The position numbers were made by a program, and so were the translations under genes. The notes beneath the pieces are model-generated. The model ran no database searches and had not been told where the DNA came from. It saw nothing but the letters and a program-made list of their open reading frames with translations. DNA of 64,000 bases from an uncultured Clostridia bacterium (GTDB taxonomy: Bacteria; Bacillota; Clostridia; Oscillospirales; CAG-272), in contig CAMJPL010000003.1 of NCBI GenBank assembly GCA_946407735.1, forward strand, positions 62,001 through 126,000, given 5' to 3'. Below, one piece after another: positions 29,860-39,034 of this stretch (the stretch's first letter is position 1; each line of letters starts with the position of its first letter).

Positions 29860-30912
29860 TCAGGCGCGCTTTTTCGGCCTGTCAGACAAAAACATCAGGT
29901 TGCTCGTGTCGTGGTTCTTGACCTCGAACGGATCGACGGAAAGGCTGAGATGCACACCTCTGTCGATCGTGCAGGAAAACACCTTTTCCATGTCGTTCAG
30001 ATGAGGCTGCGACATGTTTATCCCGTTCAGCCCATTTAGCCGGGCCAGCCTGTCGATGAAATGATCGCCCCTGCCGCAGAAGTGGACTATGCCGCCGAAT
30101 TCAGACAGCAGCCGTCCGTCATACGGAGCGATGAATTCGTCATAGAACTCCGGCTGCAGGTTCATCGCCGAGTCGTCCCTGACGGCGATGCAGCCCTTCT
30201 CCCGGTGACGGAAGTAATTCGCCTTCCCGGCGTTTTCAGGGAACAGCTTCAGCCACTCGTTCATCGCAAGCGAGATCATGTCGGTTATCATACCAAGCAG
30301 GGCGTGGACGGTGTCGGGCTCGTCGTACAGCGCGTAGAACACCTCGCTGCCCCAGAGAAGCTCAAGATTGTCCATCGGTCCCTGCAGGTCCGGCTGCTCG
30401 GCGTGGACGTACTTTCCTATAAGCGGATAGCTGTCGAATATCTCCCTTATCCGTCTTCCGACGCGGAAGACGGGACCGAGATTTCCCGCCGTCATGTCCG
30501 GCAGCTTCGTGCCGATCAGCTCACGGCAGCGGTCGGGGCCGATGCCTATCGCATTAGGCAGGGTGTTGGTCTCTCTCGGCATGACGAACAGCCCGGCGCC
30601 GAATGACGTCGCCATGTTCGCCACACCGTAGTTGCTCCTCACGCGGAGCGGATAGCTGCCGCCGATGGAGAGCCTGTCGCTTACGCCCCTGAACTCCCTT
30701 ATCAGCATGAGATCGTCGTCTTCAAGCGCGTCGTTTATGTTTATGTCGGGCCATACGACTGACGACGGCGACGGATCCCTGCCGGACGGCATATCGTCCG
30801 CTCCCGCTTTGTGGTCCGACCATCTTTTCCAGAATTCCGATATCGTCTCCTCGGCGCCGCTGTCTAGGCGGCTTTCGATATCGTCGAGATAAACCGACAG
30901 CTTTTCAGTCAT
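29860..30912 (-). CDS. Uroporphyrinogen decarboxylase (URO-D)-like protein
   Basis: C-terminal FYDEFIAPYDGRLLSEFGGIVHFCGRGDHFIDRLARLNGLNGINMSQP resembles URO-D/MtaA-like folds. Start trimmed to ATG 30912. Confidence 0.65.
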   Translation of the reverse strand: MTEKLSVYLDDIESRLDSGAEETISEFWKRWSDHKAGADDMPSGRDPSPSSVVWPDININDALEDDDLMLIREFRGVSDRLSIGGSYPLRVRSNYGVANMATSFGAGLFVMPRETNTLPNAIGIGPDRCRELIGTKLPDMTAGNLGPVFRVGRRIREIFDSYPLIGKYVHAEQPDLQGPMDNLELLWGSEVFYALYDEPDTVHALLGMITDMISLAMNEWLKLFPENAGKANYFRHREKGCIAVRDDSAMNLQPEFYDEFIAPYDGRLLSEFGGIVHFCGRGDHFIDRLARLNGLNGINMSQPHLNDMEKVFSCTIDRGVHLSLSVDPFEVKNHDTSNLMFLSDRPKKRA

Positions 30913-30954
30913 TTCTCCGCTCCGTTCCGGCAGTGCGTCACTGTCATTTTCAAT

Positions 30955-30983
30955 AGTATAGCACACAAAGAAGGGATTTTCAA
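30955..30983 (-). promoter_or_regulatory. Promoter TTGAAA-N17-TATACT
   Basis: Minus-strand hexamers at 30983-30978 and 30960-30955. Confidence 0.6.
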
Positions 30984-31141
30984 CAGATGGCTGAAAATTC
31001 CGGCATATTTTTTGCGCGCCGCGCATCTCATTGAAAACAATATTATCACACCTTCTGTGTAGATTTTTTTACAATTTAAATGTTATAATTATAGAAGGAT
31101 TTTATCCTGGACGTTTTGTTTATTTATCGAGGCACACTGAA

Positions 31142-31819
31142 ATGAAGCTATTTATAGATACCGCGAACTTCAACGAGATTACCTCGGCACTCGAACTTGG
31201 CGTCATCACCGGCGTGACGACGAATCCGTCGATCATAAGCCGCGATCTTGCCGACCGCGACGCCGACAGTTATTACAGCCATATAAGTCGTATTCTGACC
31301 CTGATGGCCCCGGTACCGGATTCCCTTGTGAACGCCGAGGTCATCTCATCCGAGAGCGACGAGATGATAAAAGAGGGCATCGCCCTCGCGGCGCTTTCCT
31401 CATCCTCAAGAGTAGTCATAAAGCTCCCCATGACCACAGCCGGTCTGCGCGCCTGCAGCATCCTTACCGGACGCGGCATCAGCGTCACCATGACGCTCGT
31501 CTTCTCCGCGGCTCAGGCGCTTCTAGCCGCCAACGCTGGCGCGAGATACGTCGCTCCGTTCATCGGCAGGATGGACGATATCGGCGGCAGCGGGATCGAG
31601 GCTCTGGCCGAGATCGTCGAGGTCATGAAGCCGTTCGACACGAAGGTGCTCGCCGCCTCCGTCCGTTCCCCGCTCCACGTCGTGCAGGCGGCGAAGGCCG
31701 GAGCCGATATAGCGACTCTGCCGTATAAGGTCCTTACCCAGATGGCGTCGCATCCTCTGACGGCGGCCGGTCTGAACCGATTCAGCCGTGACTGGAACGG
31801 CACCGGAGGAACAAAATAA
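31142..31819 (+). CDS. Transaldolase / fructose-6-phosphate aldolase-like
   Basis: MKLFIDTANFNEITSALELGVITGVTTNPSI; ISVTMTLVFSAAQALLAANAGARYVAPFIGRMDDIG. Start trimmed to ATG 31142. Confidence 0.88.
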   Translation: MKLFIDTANFNEITSALELGVITGVTTNPSIISRDLADRDADSYYSHISRILTLMAPVPDSLVNAEVISSESDEMIKEGIALAALSSSSRVVIKLPMTTAGLRACSILTGRGISVTMTLVFSAAQALLAANAGARYVAPFIGRMDDIGGSGIEALAEIVEVMKPFDTKVLAASVRSPLHVVQAAKAGADIATLPYKVLTQMASHPLTAAGLNRFSRDWNGTGGTK

Positions 31820-31836
31820 CCCCCTGTAATGATCAT

Positions 31837-31880
31837 GGTCCCGGCTTTTCCCGGCTTGGCGCCGGGAAAAGCGCCGGACC
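31837..31880. repeat. Long imperfect hairpin in the intergenic region
   Basis: GGTCCCGGCTTTTCCCGGC ttg GCGCCGGGAAAAGCGCCGGACC, one small bulge, no clean U-tract. Confidence 0.65.
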
Positions 31881-31911
31881 GTGACACAAGGGAAAAGGAA
31901 CGGCATTTTAT

Positions 31912-33663
31912 ATGAAAACGCTGCTCTTATTTATAAAAAAAGCCCGTAAATACTGGGTATATATAATAATCGCCGCTGTCGCGCTGATTTTTTCCTCACT
32001 TTTCAGCCTGATGACGCCGCGCATGGTCCAGAAGCTTGTAGCTCTTCTCGGAAATCCGGATGATGTGACTGTGGACGGTCTTGTCAGGCTGTCGCTTATT
32101 CTTGTGGCGGCTTATCTCGGCAGGGCGGTCTGCCGGTTCATCTCGATGTCGCAGAACCACGTCGCTGCGTGGAATTTCGTCGGAGACCTGACGCTCGAAT
32201 GCTACGACAAGCTCCAGTCGCTTTCGATGAAGTATTACAGCGACAAGCAGACCGGACAGCTGATGAGCACGATGATAAACGACAGCCGTCAGATCGAGCT
32301 TCTTATCGCTCACGCTCTGCCTGATCTCTGCTCCAACGTCATTGTTATAATCGCCGTCACCGTGTCGATATTCATAATCGACCCGAGACTGGCGGCGCTT
32401 ACGATGATCCCTGTCCCGCTCGTTATATTCGTCTCGTCCCTCTTCTCGAAGAAGGTCGCCCCTCTTTTCAAGATAAATCAGCAGGTCTACGCCGAGCTCA
32501 ACGGCATAACGCAGGATAACCTCTCCGGCATGAAGGAGATCCAGGCCTTCTCGCGCGAGTGCTACGAGCACGGGAAGATGAGGGAGTTCTGCAAACATTA
32601 TTCGTTCGTCAACATACGCGCCAACTACGCCGCCGCGACCTTCCATCCGTCGGTTGAGCTGCTCACCAGCATCGGCACGGTGATCGTGCTGTTCGCAGGA
32701 GGTCTGTTCGTCGCCGCCGGGTCGATGGACGTATCGGAGATCGTCGGCTTCTTCATGTATCTCAGCATGTTCTACACCCCGCTCGCGGCGCTGTCGCGTC
32801 TTACCGAGGACGTCCAGAACGCCCTCGCCGGAGGCGAAAGGGTGCTGAAGCTGCTCGAGACCGAGCCTGATATCGTCGACGCCGACGACGCCGAGCCGAT
32901 ACCGGACGACGCCTCGCCTTCTCTCGAATTCGACGACGTCTGCTTCTCGTACAACGAATCCAATGAAGTGCTGAAGCACATCAGCTTCACCGCCGAGGCG
33001 GGGAAAATGACGGCGATCGTCGGCGTGACAGGCGCCGGAAAGACGACTCTGATGTCGCTCGCCGAGCGCTTCTATGAGCCGACTTCGGGAAGGGTGCTGT
33101 ACGGCGGCCGCGATATCCGTGAATACACGATAGAGTCGCTCAGATCGAAGCTGTCGATGGTCATGCAGGACATATTCCTGTTCAACGGTACCGTGTATGA
33201 GAACATCGCCTACGGCAGAGACGGCGCGACGCGCGAGCAGATAGAGGAAGCGGCGGTTACCGCCCGCGCCGACAGGTTCATAAAGTCGATGCCGGAAGGG
33301 TACGACACCAAGATCGGCGAGCGCGGCGTCAAACTGTCCGGCGGACAGAAGCAGCGCATCGCGATAGCGAGAGCCGTGCTCCGCGGAACGCCGGTAATGA
33401 TCCTCGACGAAGCCACGTCAGCCGTCGACACCGAGACGGAATACGAGATCCAGAAGGCGATAGAGAACCTTCACACGGGAAGCGAGAAGAAGACGCTGAT
33501 CGTCATTGCCCACCGCCTTTCGACGGTAAGACGCGCTCAGAAGATCATCGTCCTCGAGGACGGCTCGGTTGCCGAGCAGGGAACGCATGAGGAGCTGATC
33601 GCGAAGGGCGGCATCTACGCAAGGCTCTGCGGAGTGCAGGAAGAGCTGATAGACGAAAGCTGA
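31912..33663 (+). CDS. ABC transporter, fused permease/ATP-binding protein (MsbA-like)
   Basis: GVTGAGKTTLMSL; LSGGQKQRIAIARAVL; MILDEATSAVD. Confidence 0.9.
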   Translation: MKTLLLFIKKARKYWVYIIIAAVALIFSSLFSLMTPRMVQKLVALLGNPDDVTVDGLVRLSLILVAAYLGRAVCRFISMSQNHVAAWNFVGDLTLECYDKLQSLSMKYYSDKQTGQLMSTMINDSRQIELLIAHALPDLCSNVIVIIAVTVSIFIIDPRLAALTMIPVPLVIFVSSLFSKKVAPLFKINQQVYAELNGITQDNLSGMKEIQAFSRECYEHGKMREFCKHYSFVNIRANYAAATFHPSVELLTSIGTVIVLFAGGLFVAAGSMDVSEIVGFFMYLSMFYTPLAALSRLTEDVQNALAGGERVLKLLETEPDIVDADDAEPIPDDASPSLEFDDVCFSYNESNEVLKHISFTAEAGKMTAIVGVTGAGKTTLMSLAERFYEPTSGRVLYGGRDIREYTIESLRSKLSMVMQDIFLFNGTVYENIAYGRDGATREQIEEAAVTARADRFIKSMPEGYDTKIGERGVKLSGGQKQRIAIARAVLRGTPVMILDEATSAVDTETEYEIQKAIENLHTGSEKKTLIVIAHRLSTVRRAQKIIVLEDGSVAEQGTHEELIAKGGIYARLCGVQEELIDES

Positions 33664-33690
33664 AACAAACAGACATAAAGGAGAATAAGA

Positions 33691-33999
33691 ATGAAAGAGA
33701 TTACAATCACCTCCGGGAATTTCAAGTCCGAGGTCCTCGAGTCCGACAAGCCGGTGCTTCTCGACTTCTGGGCGACATGGTGCGGCCCCTGCCGCATGGT
33801 CGGTCCGATCATTTCCGAGATCGCCGATGAAAGGGACGACATCAAGGTCGGAAAGATCGACGTCGACGAGCAGCCCGAGCTCGCGAGACAGTTCGGCGTC
33901 ATGAGCATCCCGATGCTCGCCGTTATAAAGGACGGCAAGCTCGTGAAGAAGTCGGTCGGCGCGAGACCGAAGGACGAGATCCTCGCGCTGCTTGACTGA
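33691..33999 (+). CDS. trxA: Thioredoxin
   Basis: LLDFWATWCGPCRMVGPIISEIA; 102 aa. Confidence 0.93.
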   Translation: MKEITITSGNFKSEVLESDKPVLLDFWATWCGPCRMVGPIISEIADERDDIKVGKIDVDEQPELARQFGVMSIPMLAVIKDGKLVKKSVGARPKDEILALLD

Positions 34000-34015
34000 G
34001 AAAACGGCACAAATA

Positions 34016-34041
34016 CAGGCTCCCGGATTATCGGGAGCCTG
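34016..34041. terminator. Bidirectional hairpin terminator overlapping the end of the MBL-fold CDS
   Basis: CAGGCTCCCG-GATTAT-CGGGAGCCTG. Confidence 0.75.
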
Positions 34042-34966
34042 TTTCATTCGCTATGTAATATATCCTGTCCCCGTCAGAGACAAAGGTGATCGTTCCGAGC
34101 ATATCGGTCCTCAGCACCGCCGCCCCGATATCCTCCAGCTTCCTCAGCGTCACGGCGTGAGGATGACCGAAGTCGTTGTCTCTGCCGCAGCTTATGACGG
34201 CGTACTCGGGCATAACGGCCTGAAGGAACCTCACGGTCGATGATGTCGACGAGCCGTGATGCCCGACTTTAAGCACGTCGCTTTTGAGATCGGATATGCC
34301 GTAGATGTCAAGTATCTCGTTTTCGCTCTGCTCCTCGGCGTCTCCGGTGAAGATAAGCGACGTGTTTTTGTATTCCAGCCTCAGCACGACGCTCATGTCG
34401 TTGAGGTTTTCGGACGAAGCCGAGTTCGGCGCCAGTATCCGGAAAGACGCGCCGCCGAGCTCAAAGCTGTCGCCCGATCTCGGGAATACCGTCTCGCAGC
34501 CGGTGAGGCTTATCGCCCGTCCCAGACGATAATACGACGGGATGTCGAACTCGGTTTCCGGCATTATCACCGTCTCGACGCCGAAGTTCAGCAGCACCTC
34601 ATCCGCTCCGCCGATGTGGTCGGCGTGCGGATGCGTGAATACCGCGTATCTTATCTTTTCGACGCCCCGGGCGTTCAGCCACTCGATGAGATCGTCCGAG
34701 ACCTCGGGAGGCCCCGCGTCGATGATCATGAACTGCCCGTCGGGAGCTTCGATGAGCGCGGCGTCTCCCTGCCCGATGTCGATGAAATCGACCGTCAGCA
34801 TCCCGCTGCCGCGGGGAAGGGCGGTCTCGTTTCCTCCCGCGGCCTTCCATCCTCCCGGCTGGCGTATCACCGCGTAGACGGCGCCGAAGATAAGCGTCAG
34901 TATTATCGGCAGAAACCGCCCGAGATATGAAAGGAGCTTCTTTTTTCTTCTGTCTCTTGATGCCAT
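34028..34966 (-). CDS. MBL-fold hydrolase (ComEC C-terminal-like) with N-terminal TM segment
   Basis: VDFIDIGQGDAALIEAPDGQFMIIDAG; FTHPHADHIGG; LKVGHHGSSTSS. Start trimmed to ATG 34966. Confidence 0.85.
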   Translation of the reverse strand: MASRDRRKKKLLSYLGRFLPIILTLIFGAVYAVIRQPGGWKAAGGNETALPRGSGMLTVDFIDIGQGDAALIEAPDGQFMIIDAGPPEVSDDLIEWLNARGVEKIRYAVFTHPHADHIGGADEVLLNFGVETVIMPETEFDIPSYYRLGRAISLTGCETVFPRSGDSFELGGASFRILAPNSASSENLNDMSVVLRLEYKNTSLIFTGDAEEQSENEILDIYGISDLKSDVLKVGHHGSSTSSTVRFLQAVMPEYAVISCGRDNDFGHPHAVTLRKLEDIGAAVLRTDMLGTITFVSDGDRIYYIANETGSR

Positions 34967-35019
34967 GCTTAGATCGTGATCCCGCGTCCGCCGGGCATCA
35001 GCCCGGCGAGACTGGGAAA

Positions 35020-36831
35020 TCAATCGGCAGTCTCATATTCGACGACGGCGCTGGTGTGCGGCTCGGGACATCTGATCGTGATCCCGGCGGCAAAGTCGGC
35101 GCCCGACATGATACGGGTCTCGCTGTGATAATTTTCGTCGGTTATCGTTATTTTGTAGCTTCTGCCGGCCGAGATCCCGGAAGGCCTGAATGTGAACTCC
35201 TCTTCTTTCGCTTCGGCGCGGCGGAAGAATTCGGCGAATCCCGACGACGGTCCGGCAAACTGCCATCCGCACCACACCGACTCGTCGAGCGTTGCCACGG
35301 TGAGCGGGATGAAGTCGCAGGTCCAGAAATGAGCGTGTCTTTCCGTCTCGGAGAGGACGTTTTTCGCCGCTTCGAAGTCGAATTCGGGATTGAGTACGTC
35401 GAATGTGCAGGCGAGACCCGAAGTCGCCGCCGAGCGGATGTCGTTCGCTTTCGGCTCCCAGCAGGCGCAGGCGTGGTATGGAAGATATTCGGCGAGCCCG
35501 AGGGTCTCGTTCTGATTCCAGACGTCGTTGTGTGCCGTCTCGGTTATCGGATGGCAGGTGATGTCCGACCGCCACATCGGCACCGAGCGTCTCATCGTCT
35601 CGAAATCTATCCTTCTGCCGCCGGATGCGCAGTCATCGATCATGAGATTCGGGAAGTCCTTTTTCAGCGCGTCCCAGAGACGGTAAAGCCCGTTTATGTA
35701 TTTTATCTCGCAGACGCCGGTCCTTCCGGGAAGATCGTTTTTCTGCCAGAATATCTGCGGCTCCATGTTGAAGTCCTGGCGGTAGTTGTCGATGCCGTTG
35801 TCCCTTATGAAGCCGCTGAGGGTCTCATAAAGCCACTGCCACGCCTTTTCATCGCCGAGATTATACAGGAAGGTGTATTCGTCCCCCACCGAGAGCAGGA
35901 AATCGAAGTGGTCTTTCCAGACCTCGGAGCCCTTGAATACGCGCTCCGGCTCGAACCACACCATGAATCTCATCCCGCGTGCGTGCACGGCGTCTGAAAT
36001 CGGTCTGAGCCCGTTCGGGAAGCCCGATTCGAACGAATAGTTCCCAACGCCGGTCGGGAAGCCGTCCCTGAACCACGCCGCGTCGATCCAGAGCGTGTCG
36101 AACGATCCGCATTCGCAGGCCTTCCCGAGAGTCCTTATCTGTCCCTTTTCCGTCTCCCATTCGGCGTTCTGGCGGAAGTAACGGTCAAACGGCTGGATCG
36201 ATATCGGGAGATGATCCATCCCGGCGGGAAGCGGATTGAATCTGGTCCGCATGACTGATCTGAACTTTTTCAGCGTCTCGTGACGGCTGCCGCTTTCGAC
36301 CGTCATTACGGTCGGGAGCGTGAATTCCTCTCCCTGCGTCATGTAGAAGTCAGCCGTCTCGAGCCCGATCTCCACCGTGATCTCATCGCCGTGTCTCTCT
36401 ATGACGGCCTTCCACTGGCCGCTCCATCCGACGGCGAACATGCGGTCGGTCACGCCGAAGTCGATGTCGAAGAAGGGGAACGCCGTGGTGTTCGACGAGC
36501 GTCCGCCGGTCGGGGCGAAGGTCAAGATATCGCCGTCCGTAAGATCAAACGAAAGCGGCAGGAAGCTTTCCTTTGAGCAGTTGTCGCCTTTCAGCGTCCG
36601 GAGCACCGCCTTCCCGGAGCACTTGGCGGCGAAGCTGAGCGAGCGTATATCCTTTATGCTTTCGCTTTTTTCGCCTTCGCATGAAAGCTTCGGCGTCAGA
36701 AGATCGCAGCTGTCGTCAACGGTTTCCTTTTCAAGGGATATCCCGATCCCACCGCGGCTGTATATGCCCCCGTATGGCAGAGCGATTGTATTCCCGCCGA
36801 TCACGGCGGCGAAATTGTATTCAGCGTTCAT
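35020..36831 (-). CDS. Alpha-galactosidase-type glycoside hydrolase (GH36-like), second copy
   Basis: LWIDAAWF, RFMVWFEPERV, YRQDFNMEP, DDCASGGRRIDFE. Confidence 0.85.
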   Translation of the reverse strand: MNAEYNFAAVIGGNTIALPYGGIYSRGGIGISLEKETVDDSCDLLTPKLSCEGEKSESIKDIRSLSFAAKCSGKAVLRTLKGDNCSKESFLPLSFDLTDGDILTFAPTGGRSSNTTAFPFFDIDFGVTDRMFAVGWSGQWKAVIERHGDEITVEIGLETADFYMTQGEEFTLPTVMTVESGSRHETLKKFRSVMRTRFNPLPAGMDHLPISIQPFDRYFRQNAEWETEKGQIRTLGKACECGSFDTLWIDAAWFRDGFPTGVGNYSFESGFPNGLRPISDAVHARGMRFMVWFEPERVFKGSEVWKDHFDFLLSVGDEYTFLYNLGDEKAWQWLYETLSGFIRDNGIDNYRQDFNMEPQIFWQKNDLPGRTGVCEIKYINGLYRLWDALKKDFPNLMIDDCASGGRRIDFETMRRSVPMWRSDITCHPITETAHNDVWNQNETLGLAEYLPYHACACWEPKANDIRSAATSGLACTFDVLNPEFDFEAAKNVLSETERHAHFWTCDFIPLTVATLDESVWCGWQFAGPSSGFAEFFRRAEAKEEEFTFRPSGISAGRSYKITITDENYHSETRIMSGADFAAGITIRCPEPHTSAVVEYETAD

Positions 36832-36868
36832 GTTATTATACCGTCCATACCATTAATGATTTATCTGA

Positions 36869-36897
36869 ATTATACCATATAACAGGCGAAATTTCAA
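36869..36897 (-). promoter_or_regulatory. Promoter TTGAAA-N17-TATAAT
   Basis: Minus-strand hexamers at 36897-36892 and 36874-36869. Confidence 0.65.
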
Positions 36898-36978
36898 GTG
36901 CTTTGGCGATTTAATTCTCTTTGTGCGCAGAAGGCGGGAGACAAAAACTAGTTAATCTCAAATTTACCGTAAATACAT

Positions 36979-37007
36979 TGACATATCCGATAACGGGTGG
37001 TATAATA
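36979..37007 (+). promoter_or_regulatory. Consensus promoter TTGACA-N17-TATAAT
   Basis: Perfect hexamers, 17-nt spacer. Confidence 0.75.
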
Positions 37008-37056
37008 TTATCCGCATTCTTAAATTGACCGCAACCTATTTAATGAGGTAATCAAA

Positions 37057-37782
37057 TTGGATTTCAAGACTACGAGCAAATATTTTGACGATATCAGCAA
37101 TGTCTTCCGCTATATCGGCTTCGGGGCTCTGGCTGTCGGCGTCGTGCTGTTCCTTCTCAACCTGATACTCGATATGTTCCAGCTGATGAGCATGGGCATC
37201 ATACTCATCGTCATCGGCGTGGTGCTGGTCGTCTTCGACAGCGGGCGCCGGACGAAGGACACCGATCTCGAGAAGTTCATCCACCTCGAGCTCGACAAGA
37301 TGCCGGAAAAGGCCGCCGACAAGATGGAAAGCGACCGCCGTCATCTCCATGAGATACAGAAATACGAGTTCTACTCCTATGATTTCCGCGACCTTGACAG
37401 CGTGAAGGTCAAGCGCGGCAGCGACAGCCGTCTCAGATCGTCGAAGGTCTACTATACCGCGCTCTACTATGTCACCGAGGCGCATCACGCCAAGGTCATG
37501 ATATATGAGAACGGCTTCTCGCTTCTGAAATACGACCGCACCGAAAACCTCACCGAGATACCCGAGGAGAACCTCGAGTCGGCCGAGCTCGTCCAGAAGA
37601 CCGTCAGCGTCATGCCGGTCGGCGCGAAGGGACCGTCCGAATACACATACGCTCTGATCAACATCGCCACGAGCGACGGAAAGGTGATATCCTTCCCGGC
37701 GAAGAACGACGCGACGTCGGACGACGTCGTCGCCACCATCAACCGCTCCATCAGAAAGAGAAAGCTCGAGGCGGGCGAATGA
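37057..37782 (+). CDS. Hypothetical protein with two N-terminal TM segments
   Basis: IGFGALAVGVVLFLLNLILDMFQLMSMGIILIVIGVVLVVF; has promoter and terminator. Confidence 0.75.
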   Translation: MDFKTTSKYFDDISNVFRYIGFGALAVGVVLFLLNLILDMFQLMSMGIILIVIGVVLVVFDSGRRTKDTDLEKFIHLELDKMPEKAADKMESDRRHLHEIQKYEFYSYDFRDLDSVKVKRGSDSRLRSSKVYYTALYYVTEAHHAKVMIYENGFSLLKYDRTENLTEIPEENLESAELVQKTVSVMPVGAKGPSEYTYALINIATSDGKVISFPAKNDATSDDVVATINRSIRKRKLEAGE

Positions 37783-37789
37783 AACATCG

Positions 37790-37812
37790 GCGGCGGGCAT
37801 CATGCCCGCCGC
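37790..37812 (+). terminator. Rho-independent terminator
   Basis: GCGGCGGGC-ATCAT-GCCCGCCGC-TTTTT. Confidence 0.88.
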
Positions 37813-37908
37813 TTTTTCACGCCTGATATGAATCAGGTCAAAAAACGGAGAAAAACGGAGCTTTGCCAAAGCTAAATTAAAATAAATGAAAAAAAATGCG
37901 TTTTGCTA

Positions 37909-37937
37909 TTGACAAAGGACCGGAGTTGTGATATAAT
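37909..37937 (+). promoter_or_regulatory. Consensus promoter TTGACA-N17-TATAAT for rplM-rpsI
   Basis: TTGACA 37909-37914, TATAAT 37932-37937. Confidence 0.85.
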
Positions 37938-37958
37938 ATTCGGCGTTGAATCTTTCGA

Positions 37959-38033
37959 CCCGGGGAGATTTATCTTTCCGGGCTTATCGATAACACAAAT
38001 ATCACCGACGCACCAATGCGTGATGCGCCGGTG
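37959..38033 (+). promoter_or_regulatory. Structured 5' leader of rplM (two hairpins)
   Basis: CCCGGGGAGA-TTTA-TCTTTCCGGG (37959-37982, with G-U pairs) and CACCG-ACGCA-CCAA-TGCGT...CGGTG (38003-38033), ending just before RBS GGAGG. Confidence 0.55.
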
Positions 38034-38053
38034 CATTACGGAGGAAATTCAAA

Positions 38054-38482
38054 ATGCCCACTTTCGCAGCTAATAAGGACAAGCTTGAAAGAAAATGGTA
38101 TATCCTCGACGCGGCCGGAAAGCCGCTCGGGAAGACCGCTGCTCAGGCTGCCACGATCCTGCGCGGCAAGCATCGTCCGGAATTCACCCCGAACGTTGAC
38201 TGCGGCGAATTCGTCATCATCATCAACGCCGACAAGGCCGTTCTCACCGGCAAGAAGCTGGAGAACAAGTTCTACCGTCATCACACCGGCTATATCGGCA
38301 ATCTCAAGTCTGTAAATTACAGAACTCTCATGGAGAAGAACCCCGAGTTCGCCATGACCAAGGCCGTAAAGGGAATGCTCCCGCACAATCACATCGGTGA
38401 CGTCTGCTCCGCCCGCCTCAAGGTCTACCGCGGCAGCGAGCACAAGCAGCAGGCGCAGAAGCCCGAAGTTCTCGAGTTCTGA
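38054..38482 (+). CDS. rplM: 50S ribosomal protein L13
   Basis: [28 protein letters not shown]13 signature. Confidence 0.97.
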   Translation: MPTFAANKDKLERKWYILDAAGKPLGKTAAQAATILRGKHRPEFTPNVDCGEFVIIINADKAVLTGKKLENKFYRHHTGYIGNLKSVNYRTLMEKNPEFAMTKAVKGMLPHNHIGDVCSARLKVYRGSEHKQQAQKPEVLEF

Positions 38483-38504
38483 TGAAGGGAAAGGAATTTA
38501 GATA

Positions 38505-38915
38505 ATGAACGAATCATACGCCAGCGCGAAGCCTTATTTCTACGGCACCGGCAGAAGAAAGAAGTCGGTCGCACGTGTACGTCTTTATCCCGGAAGCGGC
38601 GCCATCCGCATCAACGGCCGCGACATCGACGATTACTTCGGTCTCGACACCCTTAAGCTGATCGTCAACCAGCCCTTCAACACCACCGACACCGTCGGCA
38701 AGTTCGACATCGTCACCCGTGTCGCCGGCGGCGGCATCTCCGGTCAGGCCGGCGCCATCCGTCACGGCGTAGCCAGAGCTCTGCTCCAGGTCAACCCGGA
38801 ATACCGCACCCTTCTCAAGAAGGCCGGATTCCTCACCCGCGACCCGAGAATGAAGGAAAGAAAGAAGTACGGTCTCAAAGCCGCCCGTCGCGCTTCCCAG
38901 TTCTCAAAGAGATAA
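38505..38915 (+). CDS. rpsI: 30S ribosomal protein S9
   Basis: [19 protein letters not shown]...[24 protein letters not shown]. Confidence 0.97.
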   Translation: MNESYASAKPYFYGTGRRKKSVARVRLYPGSGAIRINGRDIDDYFGLDTLKLIVNQPFNTTDTVGKFDIVTRVAGGGISGQAGAIRHGVARALLQVNPEYRTLLKKAGFLTRDPRMKERKKYGLKAARRASQFSKR

Positions 38916-38972
38916 CCCGCGCGTCTGCGTTCGCGTTTTTGTCTCGATCGGCGAAATATTTATTGCAATTAC

Positions 38973-39001
38973 GATCGCCCCTGTCAAGCGCGGGGGCGAT
39001 C
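38973..39001 (+). terminator. Hairpin downstream of rpsI
   Basis: GATCGCCCC-N11-GGGGCGATC. Confidence 0.5.
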
Positions 39002-39034
39002 ATGTTAGATTCTCAGTTATGAGGAATATCCCTT

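Noticed and set aside
38016-38315. 99-aa plus-strand ORF overlapping the rplM start
   Set aside because: Ser/Arg-rich out-of-frame reading of the ribosomal protein gene.
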